Shown here one piece after another: positions 47,152-56,201 of a stretch of 64,000 nucleotides of DNA. The position numbers were made by a program, and so were the translations under genes. Source of the stretch: Ketobacter sp. (GTDB lineage: Bacteria; Pseudomonadota; Gammaproteobacteria; Pseudomonadales; Ketobacteraceae); the NCBI RefSeq assembly GCF_003671495.1, contig NZ_RCHN01000015.1, positions 350,132-414,131 of the forward strand, read 5' to 3'. Below the pieces are notes generated by a model. It made no database searches, was not told where the DNA came from, and saw nothing but the letters and a program-made list of their open reading frames with translations. Every line of letters starts with the position of its first letter. Positions within the stretch are counted from its first letter, which is position 1.

Positions 47152-48258
47152 TTATCGAAGCTTGAGCGTCGACAAGCCAAATAGAACCAGAATGACCGTA
47201 ATGATCCAGAATCGCACAATCACCTTGGGCTCGGCCCATCCTTTGAGTTCAAAATGATGATGAATGGGCGCCATACGGAAGATCCGCCGCCCCGTCAGCT
47301 TGTAGGAACCCACCTGGAGAATCACTGACACCGTCTCCATCACAAATACACCACCCATGATGAACAGCACGATCTCCTGGCGGGTGATGACTGCAATCAC
47401 ACCCAGGATTGCACCCAGCGCCAACGCGCCCACATCCCCCATGAAGACCTGTGCGGGATACGTATTGAACCAGAGAAAGCCCAAACCGGCTCCCACCAGA
47501 GACCCACAGACCACGATCAACTCGCCGGTTCCGGAGATATGCGGGAATCCCAGATAGCGCGAGAATTCGGAATGACCAAACACGTATGCGAATACCCCAA
47601 GGGCGCCACCGACCAATACCGTTGGCATAATCGCCAGCCCATCGAGACCATCCGTAAGATTGACGGCGTTTGAGGTTCCCACAATCACAAAGTACGTGAG
47701 CACAATGTAAAACCAGCCCAGATCCAGATAGACTTCCTTGAAGAAAGGCACAATCAGTTTGGTTTCGAATCCACAACTGACGGCTTCGGGCGCGCAGTCC
47801 GGCGCCGTGAAATACAGGAAGAGGGCCGCACCCAAACCGCCCACCGACTGCCAGAAGTACTTCCACTTTGCGGGCAAGCCCCGAGAGTTGCGCTGCACCA
47901 CTTTACGGTAATCGTCCACCCAGCCCACAGCACCAAATATCAGAGTCACCCCCAGCACCACCCAGATGTAACGATTGGACAGGTCTGCCCAGAGCAGCGT
48001 GCTGACAACAATGGCCACCAGAATCAGCGCACCGCCCATGGTGGGTGTGCCCGCTTTGCTGAGATGGGATTTGGGGCCATCATCCCGCACCGATTGACCG
48101 ATCTGGTGGTAACTCAACCGCTCAATCAGGTAAGGCCCAACGATGAACGCAATCACCAACGCCGTCAGCACGCCCAGTATTCCCCGGAATGTCAGGTACT
48201 GGAACACGTTAAATACGGTGTAATATTGTTGTAAATAGTCAGCCAACCACAGCAGCAT
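47152..48258 (-). CDS. mraY: Phospho-MurNAc-pentapeptide translocase
   Basis: 368 residues with about ten membrane helices. It transfers phospho-MurNAc-pentapeptide to undecaprenyl phosphate, forming lipid I. Signatures are [32 protein letters not shown] with the Asp pair, [14 protein letters not shown], and [18 protein letters not shown] 48258 ([13 protein letters not shown]) matches the family; its TGATG junction with murF shows coupling. A TTG at 48264 is the only in-frame alternative. Confidence 0.97.
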   Translation of the reverse strand: MLLWLADYLQQYYTVFNVFQYLTFRGILGVLTALVIAFIVGPYLIERLSYHQIGQSVRDDGPKSHLSKAGTPTMGGALILVAIVVSTLLWADLSNRYIWVVLGVTLIFGAVGWVDDYRKVVQRNSRGLPAKWKYFWQSVGGLGAALFLYFTAPDCAPEAVSCGFETKLIVPFFKEVYLDLGWFYIVLTYFVIVGTSNAVNLTDGLDGLAIMPTVLVGGALGVFAYVFGHSEFSRYLGFPHISGTGELIVVCGSLVGAGLGFLWFNTYPAQVFMGDVGALALGAILGVIAVITRQEIVLFIMGGVFVMETVSVILQVGSYKLTGRRIFRMAPIHHHFELKGWAEPKVIVRFWIITVILVLFGLSTLKLR

Positions 48259-49634
48259 CAGCAATCACTCCCCTGAGCCCGTTGGCGTTCCAGCATGTGT
48301 GCTATTACTTTTTCCATCGCGGCGCTTCTTGAACCCTTTACTAAAATGGTTTTGTTCCGTTGGTTGGCAAACAGATCGTCTGCCAACCGCTGATGATTTT
48401 CTGCGGTAATGAAAACGCCGCTACCGGGCTCCGACAGGAAGCCTTCCCGATACAGCGCGGCGGACTCTCCCACGCCATACACTGTGGAGATGCCTTTGCG
48501 GGCAGCATAGGCTCCCACTTCACGGTGCAACCGGTTACCGGATTCACCCAGTTCAGCCATTCCACCGATCACCAGACAGGTTTCACCCTCCAGCCCCGCC
48601 AACACGTCAATGGCGGATTTCATGGAGTCGGGGTTGGCATTGTAGCTGTCGTCAATCAACTTATGCTGCTGCAACTCTTCCACAACGCGCAATCGTCCGG
48701 GCACAGCCTTAACCGCATTCAAACCGGCTGTGATTGTTGCCAAAGGGCATCCAGCCGCCTGAGCGACAGCAATGGCTGCCAGGGCATTGGCCACGTTGTG
48801 GCGCCCGATCAACGACATCTGCACGGTGATCCTTGCACCGTTCACCCGGGCATTGAAGTGATACTGGCCGGTTGCCGTCATCGACTCGGATTCCAGATAC
48901 ACCTCTGCGCTTTCATCTGCACGCGAAAAAAACACTTGCCGGCAATGACGGGTCTTGGCTTTGAACACCTCAACAAACGCATCATCCCGGTTGATGACGG
49001 CCACGCCAGCTGGCGGCAATGCCTGATAGATCTCTGACTTCGCTTCAGCTATGTTCTCGATTGAACCAAAGCCTTCCAAGTGTGCCGAACCCACATTGTT
49101 GACCAGCGCAATATCCGGTTCCACCAGACCTGCGGTGTATGCGATTTCACCCAGGTGATTGGCGCCCATTTCCACAACGGCGTACCGGTGTTCCGGCGCC
49201 AACCGACAAAGGGTGAGTGGCACGCCGATGTCATTATTCAAATTGCCCAGGGTGGACAGGGTTGGGCCGTCCTGAGACAGGATGGACGCCAGCATTTCTT
49301 TCACCGTGGTTTTACCGCAGCTGCCGGTAATCGCTATTTTCACCGGCGTATACTGTTGCAGCCAGGCTTTTGACAACGCCCCCAAACCCAGGCGAGTATC
49401 CGCCACACTGATCTGGGGCATATCTATCGCCTGCGACTTGGACACCATTGCTGCTACCGCACCACCAGCTTTGGCAGTGGCGACATACTCGTGACCGTCG
49501 AAGTGTTCACCCTGCAACGCCACGAACAGGTCACCGGCCTGAAGGGTCCGTGTATCGGTGGAGACCCGAGCGAATTCGCCATCGCTACCCAGCAAGGTTC
49601 CGCCAATCTTGTGCGCCAGAGTGGACAATTGCAT
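48258..49634 (-). CDS. murF: UDP-MurNAc-tripeptide--D-Ala-D-Ala ligase
   Basis: 458 residues. Adds D-Ala-D-Ala to the tripeptide, completing the cytoplasmic precursor. [18 protein letters not shown] is the ATP loop, [12 protein letters not shown] a family signature, [17 protein letters not shown] the C-terminal domain motif, and [10 protein letters not shown] the end. It begins one base before the murE stop and ends in the TGATG junction with mraY. Confidence 0.97.
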   Translation of the reverse strand: MQLSTLAHKIGGTLLGSDGEFARVSTDTRTLQAGDLFVALQGEHFDGHEYVATAKAGGAVAAMVSKSQAIDMPQISVADTRLGLGALSKAWLQQYTPVKIAITGSCGKTTVKEMLASILSQDGPTLSTLGNLNNDIGVPLTLCRLAPEHRYAVVEMGANHLGEIAYTAGLVEPDIALVNNVGSAHLEGFGSIENIAEAKSEIYQALPPAGVAVINRDDAFVEVFKAKTRHCRQVFFSRADESAEVYLESESMTATGQYHFNARVNGARITVQMSLIGRHNVANALAAIAVAQAAGCPLATITAGLNAVKAVPGRLRVVEELQQHKLIDDSYNANPDSMKSAIDVLAGLEGETCLVIGGMAELGESGNRLHREVGAYAARKGISTVYGVGESAALYREGFLSEPGSGVFITAENHQRLADDLFANQRNKTILVKGSRSAAMEKVIAHMLERQRAQGSDC

Positions 49635-51170
49635 TTAGCAGCCCTCCCCATCCGGCGTGCCGACAGCCACAGCGGCATTGAGGGCCGCCTGGGCGGCAGA
49701 CAGGTCGCTGTATGAATACTTGTGCCCGGCGATCTCCTGATAATTTTCGTGACCTTTACCGGCAATCAGGACCACATCACTTGCCGCGGCGTGCGTGATG
49801 GCATAAGCAATGGCCTGGGCCCGGTCCTCCATCACCTGAAATGCCACCGCAGCGGGAATACCCTTCACCATATCGGCAACGATGCCGACAAAAGTCTCAC
49901 TGCGGGGATTGTCCGCGGTAATCACCAGCTCATCGGCCAGATCCGCCACCACGCCGGCCATCAGTGGTCGCTTGCCAGCATCACGATCACCGCCACAACC
50001 GAACACACACCAGATGCGCCCGCTGGCATGGCGCTTCAGTGCCAGCAACACTTTCTCCAACGCATCCGGGGTGTGGGCAAAATCAATGATCACCATGGGC
50101 TGGCGTGCCCCGGCCTCAACCCGCTGCATTCGGCCCTCCACCGGGCCCAGGGCGCTGAGCGCAGCCGCGGCCTGCTCCAGGCCCACATCCAAAGTCAGCA
50201 ACAGGGTAAGGCAGGCCACCAGATTGGCAGCATTGAACTCACCGATAAGCGGGCTGCGAATGCTCGCGTGTTGCTGGCCATATCCCACCGTCAAATCGAT
50301 GCCCTGTTTGTCATAGTGAACGGACAGCACTCTCACCGTCACGTCATCACGATTCTGCATGGAGAAGGACCACAAACGCGTACCTTCCTGACGGGCAGAC
50401 ACCATGGCTGCCACTCGCTCGTCGTCCCAATTCAATACCAGATGCCGCAATCCGGGATGCAACACCAACTGGGCCTTGGCCTGGGCATAAGCTTCCATAG
50501 TGCCGTGATAATCCAGGTGATCACGACTGATGTTGGTGATCAAACCAGTGTGAATAGTGACGCCATCCACACGCCCCTGCACCAGCCCATGGGAGGACAC
50601 TTCCATGGTGGCCGCATCAGCACCCGCAGCCAGCATCTCCGCCAACAGGCGATTGCACTCCACCACGTCCGGCGTGGTGTTCAAAGTGGGCTCCAGGTGC
50701 CCGACAATCCCGTTACCCAGGGTGCCCACCACGCCGCAACATACCCCTAGCCGATCCAGTGCCTGTGCCGTCAATTGGCTCACGCTGGTTTTACCGTTGG
50801 TTCCGGTGATGGCCAGCAGCTTCAACTGGGTGCTGGGATTCCGGTAAAATTCAGAAGCGATGTGTCCCAGATGCTTTTTCAGTCCGGGAATGGCTACCAC
50901 CGGCACAGAAGCCTTGGCAGCCACACCAGAGTGACGCTCGAAGCCCTCTGCCTCCACCAACGCAGAACCGGCTCCGGCCGCCAGAGCCGAAGACAGGAAG
51001 TCGCGGCCATCCGAGTGGTGCCCCGGATAGCCCAGAAAGCAGTTGCCTGCCTTAACTCTTCGACTGTCTACCGCCAAACCTGTCACGATGGTTTTCTTCC
51101 AACACTCGTCCAGTTGCAAAAAAGGAACGACATCCTGCAGATAGCGCTCCGTTACCTGGCTTCCACTCAT
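49635..51170 (-). CDS. murE: UDP-MurNAc-L-Ala-D-Glu--meso-diaminopimelate ligase
   Basis: 511 residues. ITGTNGKTSVSQLTAQAL is the ATP loop; EVSSHGLVQGRVDG and NISRDHLDYHGTMEAY carry the carbamylated-Lys region. The motif DNPR in ITADNPRSETF specifies meso-diaminopimelate over lysine, as expected in a Gram-negative. Four-base overlap with ftsI upstream. Nothing unusual in length or content. Confidence 0.97.
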   Translation of the reverse strand: MSGSQVTERYLQDVVPFLQLDECWKKTIVTGLAVDSRRVKAGNCFLGYPGHHSDGRDFLSSALAAGAGSALVEAEGFERHSGVAAKASVPVVAIPGLKKHLGHIASEFYRNPSTQLKLLAITGTNGKTSVSQLTAQALDRLGVCCGVVGTLGNGIVGHLEPTLNTTPDVVECNRLLAEMLAAGADAATMEVSSHGLVQGRVDGVTIHTGLITNISRDHLDYHGTMEAYAQAKAQLVLHPGLRHLVLNWDDERVAAMVSARQEGTRLWSFSMQNRDDVTVRVLSVHYDKQGIDLTVGYGQQHASIRSPLIGEFNAANLVACLTLLLTLDVGLEQAAAALSALGPVEGRMQRVEAGARQPMVIIDFAHTPDALEKVLLALKRHASGRIWCVFGCGGDRDAGKRPLMAGVVADLADELVITADNPRSETFVGIVADMVKGIPAAVAFQVMEDRAQAIAYAITHAAASDVVLIAGKGHENYQEIAGHKYSYSDLSAAQAALNAAVAVGTPDGEGC

Positions 51171-52882
51171 GAATCCGGAGCCACTTTTTTAGAAAGCCCG
51201 ACGTAGGTTTCCACCGCCTTGTCGGGAGGAATATTCTTAACCCGGAGCAAACCGGCCATAACCCGGGAGAACACCGGCGCCGCCACCTGACCGCCGTAAT
51301 ACATATCGCCTTTGGGATCATCAATCACCACCACCAGGGCGATGGCCGGATCTTCCACCGGCGCCACACCGGCAAACAAAGCCAGGTAACGGTGATCCTG
51401 ATAGCCGCTGGCTGCCACCTTATGCACGGTGCCGGTTTTACCTGCCACGCGATAACCCGGCACCTGCGCTTTCTTGGCAGTACCTTGTGCATCCACAACG
51501 CCTTCCATCATCTGCACCACCTGGCGAGCAATGGCTTCGTCCATGACCCGCTCACCGGGCACCGGCCCTTCGGTTTTCAAAAGGCTCACCTGGCGTTTGA
51601 TCCCACCGCCGCCCAACACCGCATAGGCCTGTGCCAGCTGCAGTGCCGTCACCGAAAGTCCGTAACCGTAGGACAGGGTAGCTACTTCGATACGGCGCCA
51701 TTTCTGTCGCGCCGGCAACATACCGACACTCTCGCCGGGAAAGCCCACCCCTGTGGGCTGACCCAGACCCATTTTTTGAAAGAACGCGCTCAGGTAATGC
51801 TCTTCCAATGACAAGGCCAGCTTGCTGGCCCCGACGTTACTGGACTTGGCGATGACTTTACCCAGATCAATTACGCCATAGTTACTCATATCCCGGATGG
51901 ACTTGCTGCCAATACGCAAATACCCGGGCGATGTATCCAGCTTGCTGTAAGGCTTCCATTTACCACTCTCCAGCGCCGCAGCCACCGTAAAGGGTTTCAC
52001 TGTGGAGCCCGGCTCAAATACATCAGTCAATGCCCGGTTACGAAAATTGGGGACATCCTTCTTGCTACGATTGTTCGGGTTGTAAGACGGCTGGTTGACC
52101 AGCGCCAGCACTTCCCCGGTTTTGATATCAATGGCCACAGCCGTGCCGGCACTGGCACGATATTCGGTGACGGCGGACAGCAATTCCCGATAGGCCAGGT
52201 ACTGTGCGCGCAAATCAATGCTTAGCGTAATGTCCGTTCCAGGTGCTGCCGGCTGAATCAACCCCACATCTTTAATGATGCGACGGCGCAAATCCTTAAT
52301 CACCCGCTTCTTACCCGCTTCCCCTTTCAGGAACTGATCGAAGGACAACTCGATGCCCTCCTGCCCCTCTTCATCAATATTGGTAAATCCCACCAGGTGG
52401 CTGGTGACCTCCCCTGCGGGATAGTAGCGGCGGTGTTCCTCCACGCTGTACACCCCAGGGATATTCATCTCCAGGATTTCCTCTGCCTTGGCAGGGTTCA
52501 TATGACGGCGCAAATAAATGAACTGCTTGTCTTGATTCCGCAAAATGCGATCGCGCAAACTGCTTTCCTGCACCCCGGTTTTATTGGCAAGAAAATCCCA
52601 GGCATACTGGGCTTCAATCAGTTCCTGTGGATTGGCCCACAAGGTTTTGACCGGTGTACTCACCGCCAGCGGCTCGCCATTGCGATCCTGGATCATGCCC
52701 CGGTAAGCGGGAATGTTTTCCACCCGGACCACCCGGCGATCCCCCTGATCCTGCAGGAAGCCCTGCGATTCCACCTGCAGGTAAAACAAACGCCCCACCA
52801 CCACCAGCGCCAACAACACAAAGACGCCCAGCACTACATAGTAGCGCCAGGCATAATTGGGTTGGCTTGTGTGATCGCTCAT
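51167..52882 (-). CDS. ftsI: Septal transpeptidase FtsI (PBP3)
   Basis: 571 residues. One N-terminal membrane helix (about 14-33), a pedestal domain with RGMIQDRNGEPLAVST, then the transpeptidase: active-site Ser293 in EPGSTVKPF, the SxN motif Ser347-Ser-Asn349, and KTG at 482-484. It crosslinks septal peptidoglycan with FtsW and is the target of several beta-lactams. Overlaps ftsL and murE by four bases each. Confidence 0.97.
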   Translation of the reverse strand: MSDHTSQPNYAWRYYVVLGVFVLLALVVVGRLFYLQVESQGFLQDQGDRRVVRVENIPAYRGMIQDRNGEPLAVSTPVKTLWANPQELIEAQYAWDFLANKTGVQESSLRDRILRNQDKQFIYLRRHMNPAKAEEILEMNIPGVYSVEEHRRYYPAGEVTSHLVGFTNIDEEGQEGIELSFDQFLKGEAGKKRVIKDLRRRIIKDVGLIQPAAPGTDITLSIDLRAQYLAYRELLSAVTEYRASAGTAVAIDIKTGEVLALVNQPSYNPNNRSKKDVPNFRNRALTDVFEPGSTVKPFTVAAALESGKWKPYSKLDTSPGYLRIGSKSIRDMSNYGVIDLGKVIAKSSNVGASKLALSLEEHYLSAFFQKMGLGQPTGVGFPGESVGMLPARQKWRRIEVATLSYGYGLSVTALQLAQAYAVLGGGGIKRQVSLLKTEGPVPGERVMDEAIARQVVQMMEGVVDAQGTAKKAQVPGYRVAGKTGTVHKVAASGYQDHRYLALFAGVAPVEDPAIALVVVIDDPKGDMYYGGQVAAPVFSRVMAGLLRVKNIPPDKAVETYVGLSKKVAPDS

Positions 52883-53169
52883 GGCTCCACCATTACAATT
52901 TCATTGGGCGCCGGCACCCGCATGTTTAGCTTGGTACCCGCTAACTGTTCCACCCGGTTATAAGAACCCCAGGTGCTCTGCTCCAGCAACAATTGCCCCC
53001 ACTCCACCTGCATGGCATTGTTCTCTTTCTGCAAGCGCTGGTGTTCCGCTACCAATCGCCGGGTTTCGTAGCTGGAGAAATTCACCGCCACACTGGAAAC
53101 CAACACCAACACCAACGCTACGCACACAAACAGCCAGGAGCGGACGGAGGGACGGGCCAACGGATTCAT
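52879..53169 (-). CDS. ftsL: Cell division protein FtsL
   Basis: 96 residues. A short cytoplasmic start, one membrane helix at about 11-31 (SWLFVCVALVLVLVSSVAV), and a periplasmic leucine-zipper-like coiled coil (LVAEHQRLQKENNAMQVEW) that pairs with FtsB. Sequence is weakly conserved in the family; position between rsmH and ftsI fixes the identity. Four-base overlaps on both sides. Confidence 0.95.
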   Translation of the reverse strand: MNPLARPSVRSWLFVCVALVLVLVSSVAVNFSSYETRRLVAEHQRLQKENNAMQVEWGQLLLEQSTWGSYNRVEQLAGTKLNMRVPAPNEIVMVEP

Positions 53170-54101
53170 GCCACCTTCTCCGCCACGCGCATAATCGCAC
53201 TGCGCGAACGCACGTTACGCAGCACCTCGTCTGCCGATGCCTTGACGGCCTTGCCCAGGCTTTTCAGCTCCCGCTTCACCATGTCATCCCGAATCGGCAG
53301 ATGGCGCGGCACCGGATCGCCTTTCTCTTTACGCTGAATAAACTGTTTCACCATACGATCTTCGAGGGAGTGGAAGCTGATCACCACCAGCCGACCGCCA
53401 GGCTTCAACACCTGCAGCGCCTGCTCCAGCACCAGCGCCAGATCGTCCAGCTCCCGGTTAATGAATATCCGGATCGCCTGAAACGAACGGGTGGCAGGAT
53501 GCTTGCCTTTCTCTTTTGACGGATTGGCCTTGGCAATCAAGGCCGCCAACTGCGCCGTGGTCGTTAATGGCGTTTCGTCCCGCGCTGCAACGATGGCTCG
53601 GGCAATGCGCTTGGCAAAACGCTCCTCACCAAACTCTTTCAGGACCAGAGCAATCTCATCAACATCCGCTTGATTGAGCCACTGCGCCGCGGTTTGACCG
53701 GATTGATTGTTCATGCGCATATCCAGCGGCCCGTCCGCCATAAAACTGAAGCCCCGCCCCGCATCATCCAACTGCGGTGACGACACTCCCAGATCCAGCA
53801 ACACACCATCCACCTGACCGGTCAGGCCAAGTGTTTCAATATGCGCCGCCAAAGTGGCAAAAGAATCATGAATGATGGCAAAACGGGAATCAGACGCGGC
53901 TAATTGTTCGGCGGATTGCAGGGCCAGGGGGTCTTTGTCAAAGGCAATGAAGCGGGCCAATGGAGACAGGCGGGCCAGGGCATGACGGGTATGCCCGCCA
54001 CGGCCATAGGTTCCATCAATGTAGATACCTGCTTCGTTTGTCACCAGTGCATCCACCGCTTCGTTCAGTAATACGGTTTCGTGTTTCAGTTCTGATGCCA
54101 T
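53166..54101 (-). CDS. rsmH: 16S rRNA (cytosine(1402)-N4)-methyltransferase
   Basis: 311 residues. Methylates N4 of C1402 in the ribosomal P site; RsmI, which acts on the same nucleotide, is encoded just upstream (55336-56178). HETVLLNEAVDAL, IDGTYGRGGHTRH (SAM loop), LDLGVSSPQLDDAGRGFSF and the C-terminal VISFHSLEDRMVKQF are family signatures. Two bases after mraZ. Confidence 0.97.
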   Translation of the reverse strand: MASELKHETVLLNEAVDALVTNEAGIYIDGTYGRGGHTRHALARLSPLARFIAFDKDPLALQSAEQLAASDSRFAIIHDSFATLAAHIETLGLTGQVDGVLLDLGVSSPQLDDAGRGFSFMADGPLDMRMNNQSGQTAAQWLNQADVDEIALVLKEFGEERFAKRIARAIVAARDETPLTTTAQLAALIAKANPSKEKGKHPATRSFQAIRIFINRELDDLALVLEQALQVLKPGGRLVVISFHSLEDRMVKQFIQRKEKGDPVPRHLPIRDDMVKRELKSLGKAVKASADEVLRNVRSRSAIMRVAEKVA

Positions 54102-54103
54102 GG

Positions 54104-54562
54104 TTACAACACCAGATCTTGTACAGCTTGTGGCAGCTCTTCTGCTTTAACCGGACCTTCATCCACCCATTGCTGGAAGCCATCGTCCCAGGCTTCCTCA
54201 GGCCAGATTTCCAGCTTCTTACCCAGGCCCACCAGCATGATTTTCTTTTCCAGCTTCACCTTGTCTCTCAGCAACTGGGGCAGACTGACGCGGCCATTAC
54301 TGTCCATTTCCACTTCGCTGGCATAGCCCAGCAGCATGCGCTGTAACCGTCGGGTGGCGGGATTCAGGGAAGGCATGGCCAGGAGTTTTTGCTCGATCTC
54401 CTGCCAATCGGGGAGGGGGTGCATTGACAGGCAGTGCCCTTCGAAATCCAGGGTCACGATCAGCTTGCCATCGCAATATTCAGACAGCGCATCACGAAAA
54501 CGGCTGGGCATTACCATCCGTCCTTTCGCATCAAGACTGAGCGCGCTGGGTCCTCTGAACAC
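54104..54562 (-). CDS. mraZ: Transcriptional regulator MraZ
   Basis: 152 residues, two tandem AbrB-like repeats, each with the DxxxR motif: Asp11-Arg15 (DAKGRMVMP) and Asp87-Arg91 (DSNGRVSLP). MraZ binds direct repeats upstream of its own gene and represses the dcw cluster. Start is GTG 54562 (the protein begins FRGPSALSLDAKGR as in the family). It is the first gene of the long minus-strand cluster. Confidence 0.96.
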   Translation of the reverse strand: MFRGPSALSLDAKGRMVMPSRFRDALSEYCDGKLIVTLDFEGHCLSMHPLPDWQEIEQKLLAMPSLNPATRRLQRMLLGYASEVEMDSNGRVSLPQLLRDKVKLEKKIMLVGLGKKLEIWPEEAWDDGFQQWVDEGPVKAEELPQAVQDLVL

Positions 54563-54622
54563 TGGATTACCTGTTTGTCGTTACCGACTTCTTTTACCCA
54601 TCAAACTGTGGCCTAATGACTT

Positions 54623-54657
54623 GACCACATCTCCCACTTTATCCCACCAAGATCCAC
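54623..54657 (-). promoter_or_regulatory. MraZ operator (direct repeats with 10-base period)
   Basis: On the minus strand GTGGAT, GTGGGA and GTGGGA start every ten bases (plus-strand hexamers at 54652, 54642 and 54632), followed by a degenerate GTGGTC nine bases on (54623). This fits the known MraZ box of three TGGGN repeats with five-base spacers. It sits just downstream of the predicted start site. Confidence 0.85.
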
Positions 54658-54686
54658 AATAAACCACTTCGTGACACCTATGGCAC

Positions 54687-54716
54687 ACTATAGGGAGCGG
54701 CAGGCGCCATTGTCAA
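54687..54716 (-). promoter_or_regulatory. Sigma70 promoter of the mraZ (dcw) operon
   Basis: On the minus strand a perfect TTGACA (54711-54716) and TATAGT (54687-54692) are 18 bases apart. Predicted start is near 54680, with the MraZ repeats at about +23 to +57 and a leader of about 118 bases to the GTG of mraZ. Confidence 0.8.
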
Positions 54717-54944
54717 GCTGAAACCCGGGGCAAAAATGTGAATTTGATACGAAAAAACAAAGACTTACGCGCTGAAGCTGCGCCAGCGACAGAGAATTGG
54801 CGCTCAAAATATCAATACAAAACAGGAGGATAGAAAGGCCTCTTAAAGCCACTTCTAGGGAGCGAGAACATTTCGCGATATAAACAGAATGTTTTTAGAA
54901 CAGAGAGGTACGGCACAAGCCGTCACCTGAGGGGAAAAACTAAA

Positions 54945-55302
54945 GTCAGCCGATAAGCCGGGTTCTGTCGTGGACAGTCATTCCTCTGGGACCCATGTCA
55001 CCATGAGCCTCTAGCAACCTACCCGTGTCCAGCGCGGGTCACACCTTTGGACACCTATTTGGTCTTGCTCCAGGTGGGGTTTTCCATCGCCACGAACTGT
55101 TACCAGTCGCGCGGTGCGCTCTTACCGCACCATTTCACCCTTACCGGCCAGCGTACTGGCTTAGGCGGTTTACTTTCTGCTGCACTTTCCGTCGGCTCGC
55201 GCCGCCCAGGCGTTACCTGGCACCTTACCCTGTGGAGCCCGGACTTTCCTCCCCTTTCACAACGGTTACCCGCCGGCAAGGAGCGACTGTCTGGCTGACT
55301 TC
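54945..55302 (-). ncRNA. rnpB: RNase P RNA, bacterial class A
   Basis: About 358 bases on the minus strand. The 5' end GAAGTCAGCCAGACAGTCGC and the 3' end ...CCCGGCTTATCGGCTGAC are complementary over P1 and match the ends of the E. coli RNA. Core blocks GAGGAAAGTCCGGGCTCC, GGTAACGCCTGG, AGTGCAGCAGAAAG and the AGAGGAATGACTG near the 3' end are all seen. It is the catalytic RNA that matures tRNA 5' ends. It lies between rsmI and mraZ. Exact ends are estimated from the P1 helix. Confidence 0.97.
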
Positions 55303-55310
55303 AGGGGGCA

Positions 55311-55339
55311 AAATTAACCCTAAAACCTTAAGGAATCAA
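55311..55339 (-). promoter_or_regulatory. Promoter of rnpB
   Basis: On the minus strand TTGATT (55334-55339) and TAATTT (55311-55316) are 17 bases apart, with the RNA 5' end eight bases after the -10. The -35 overlaps the rsmI stop codon. Confidence 0.75.
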
Positions 55340-56178
55340 CCTTTGTTTTGTTGCAGCGCCGCCTCGTAGAGTGCGTTTTTGGGTATTCCGGTCAACTCGG
55401 ATACCACCGCGCAGGCTTTTTTCAGGGGCATGTATTCACCGGTCATCTGCAGAGCACGCAGCACCTTGGGGTCGATCACCGCCGCCGCACCGGGCTCCGC
55501 CCCCTGCACCAACAGGACAAACTCACCACGGGTATGGTGCTGATCTTCAGCCAGCCAGGACAGCACCTCCGCCGCCGGTGCCGTCTTGACCGTTTCGAAC
55601 GATTTGGTGATCTCCTTTGCCACCGCCACCATGCGCTCTGCCCCCATAACGGACACCACGTCCTCAACACAGGACTGTATCCGCTTGGGGGACTCATAAA
55701 ACACCAGGGTACCGGTTTCTGCCAGCAGACTTTCCAGTTCCGCCTGCCGGGCTTTCTGTTTCGGCGGCAGGAACCCGACAAACAGAAACCGGTCCGTGGG
55801 CAATCCGGCAATGGACAATGCAGCCACTGCGGCACAGGGCCCGGGAATCGACACCACCTCAATCCCGCTCTGCCGCATCGCCCGCACCACCCGGAACCCG
55901 GGGTCACTGATCAGAGGCGTACCGGCATCCGAAATCATGGCCACTGACTGACCCTCCTGCAACAGGGACAGCAGGGTGTGGATCCGCTCCTCCTCGTTAT
56001 GATCGTGCACAGCCATCAGCTTGCTGTCGATGCCATAATGATCGAGCAGTTTTTTGCTGTGCCGGGTGTCTTCAGCGGCAATTACGTCAACCTGCTTCAA
56101 AACATCAATGGCCCGCAGCGTAATGTCATTGAGATTGCCGATGGGTGTTGCCACAATATAGAGAATTCCAGTCGTCAT
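55336..56178 (-). CDS. rsmI: 16S rRNA (cytidine(1402)-2'-O)-methyltransferase
   Basis: 280 residues, tetrapyrrole-methylase fold. Adds the 2'-O methyl to C1402. LYIVATPIGNLNDITLRA, AEDTRHSKKLLDHY and MISDAGTPLISDPGFRVV are the SAM-binding signatures; FVGFLPPKQKAR and FYESPKRI follow. ATG 56178 (MTTGILYIV) is preferred to the seven-codon extension at 56199. Divergent from lpoA, 23 bases apart. Confidence 0.97.
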   Translation of the reverse strand: MTTGILYIVATPIGNLNDITLRAIDVLKQVDVIAAEDTRHSKKLLDHYGIDSKLMAVHDHNEEERIHTLLSLLQEGQSVAMISDAGTPLISDPGFRVVRAMRQSGIEVVSIPGPCAAVAALSIAGLPTDRFLFVGFLPPKQKARQAELESLLAETGTLVFYESPKRIQSCVEDVVSVMGAERMVAVAKEITKSFETVKTAPAAEVLSWLAEDQHHTRGEFVLLVQGAEPGAAAVIDPKVLRALQMTGEYMPLKKACAVVSELTGIPKNALYEAALQQNKG

Positions 56179-56201
56179 ACACATGCAGGCCCGATACAAA
56201 A

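Larger units (their letters stand above)
54563..54944. other. Leader and promoter region between mraZ and rnpB
   Basis: 382 bases without a gene. The mraZ-proximal part holds the promoter (54687-54716) and MraZ operator (54623-54657). The rest contains several imperfect GC hairpins on the minus strand, for example one with ACGGC/GCCGT near 54909-54924 soon after the rnpB 3' end, followed by a weak T-rich stretch; it could be the rnpB terminator, but I cannot confirm this. Confidence 0.5.
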
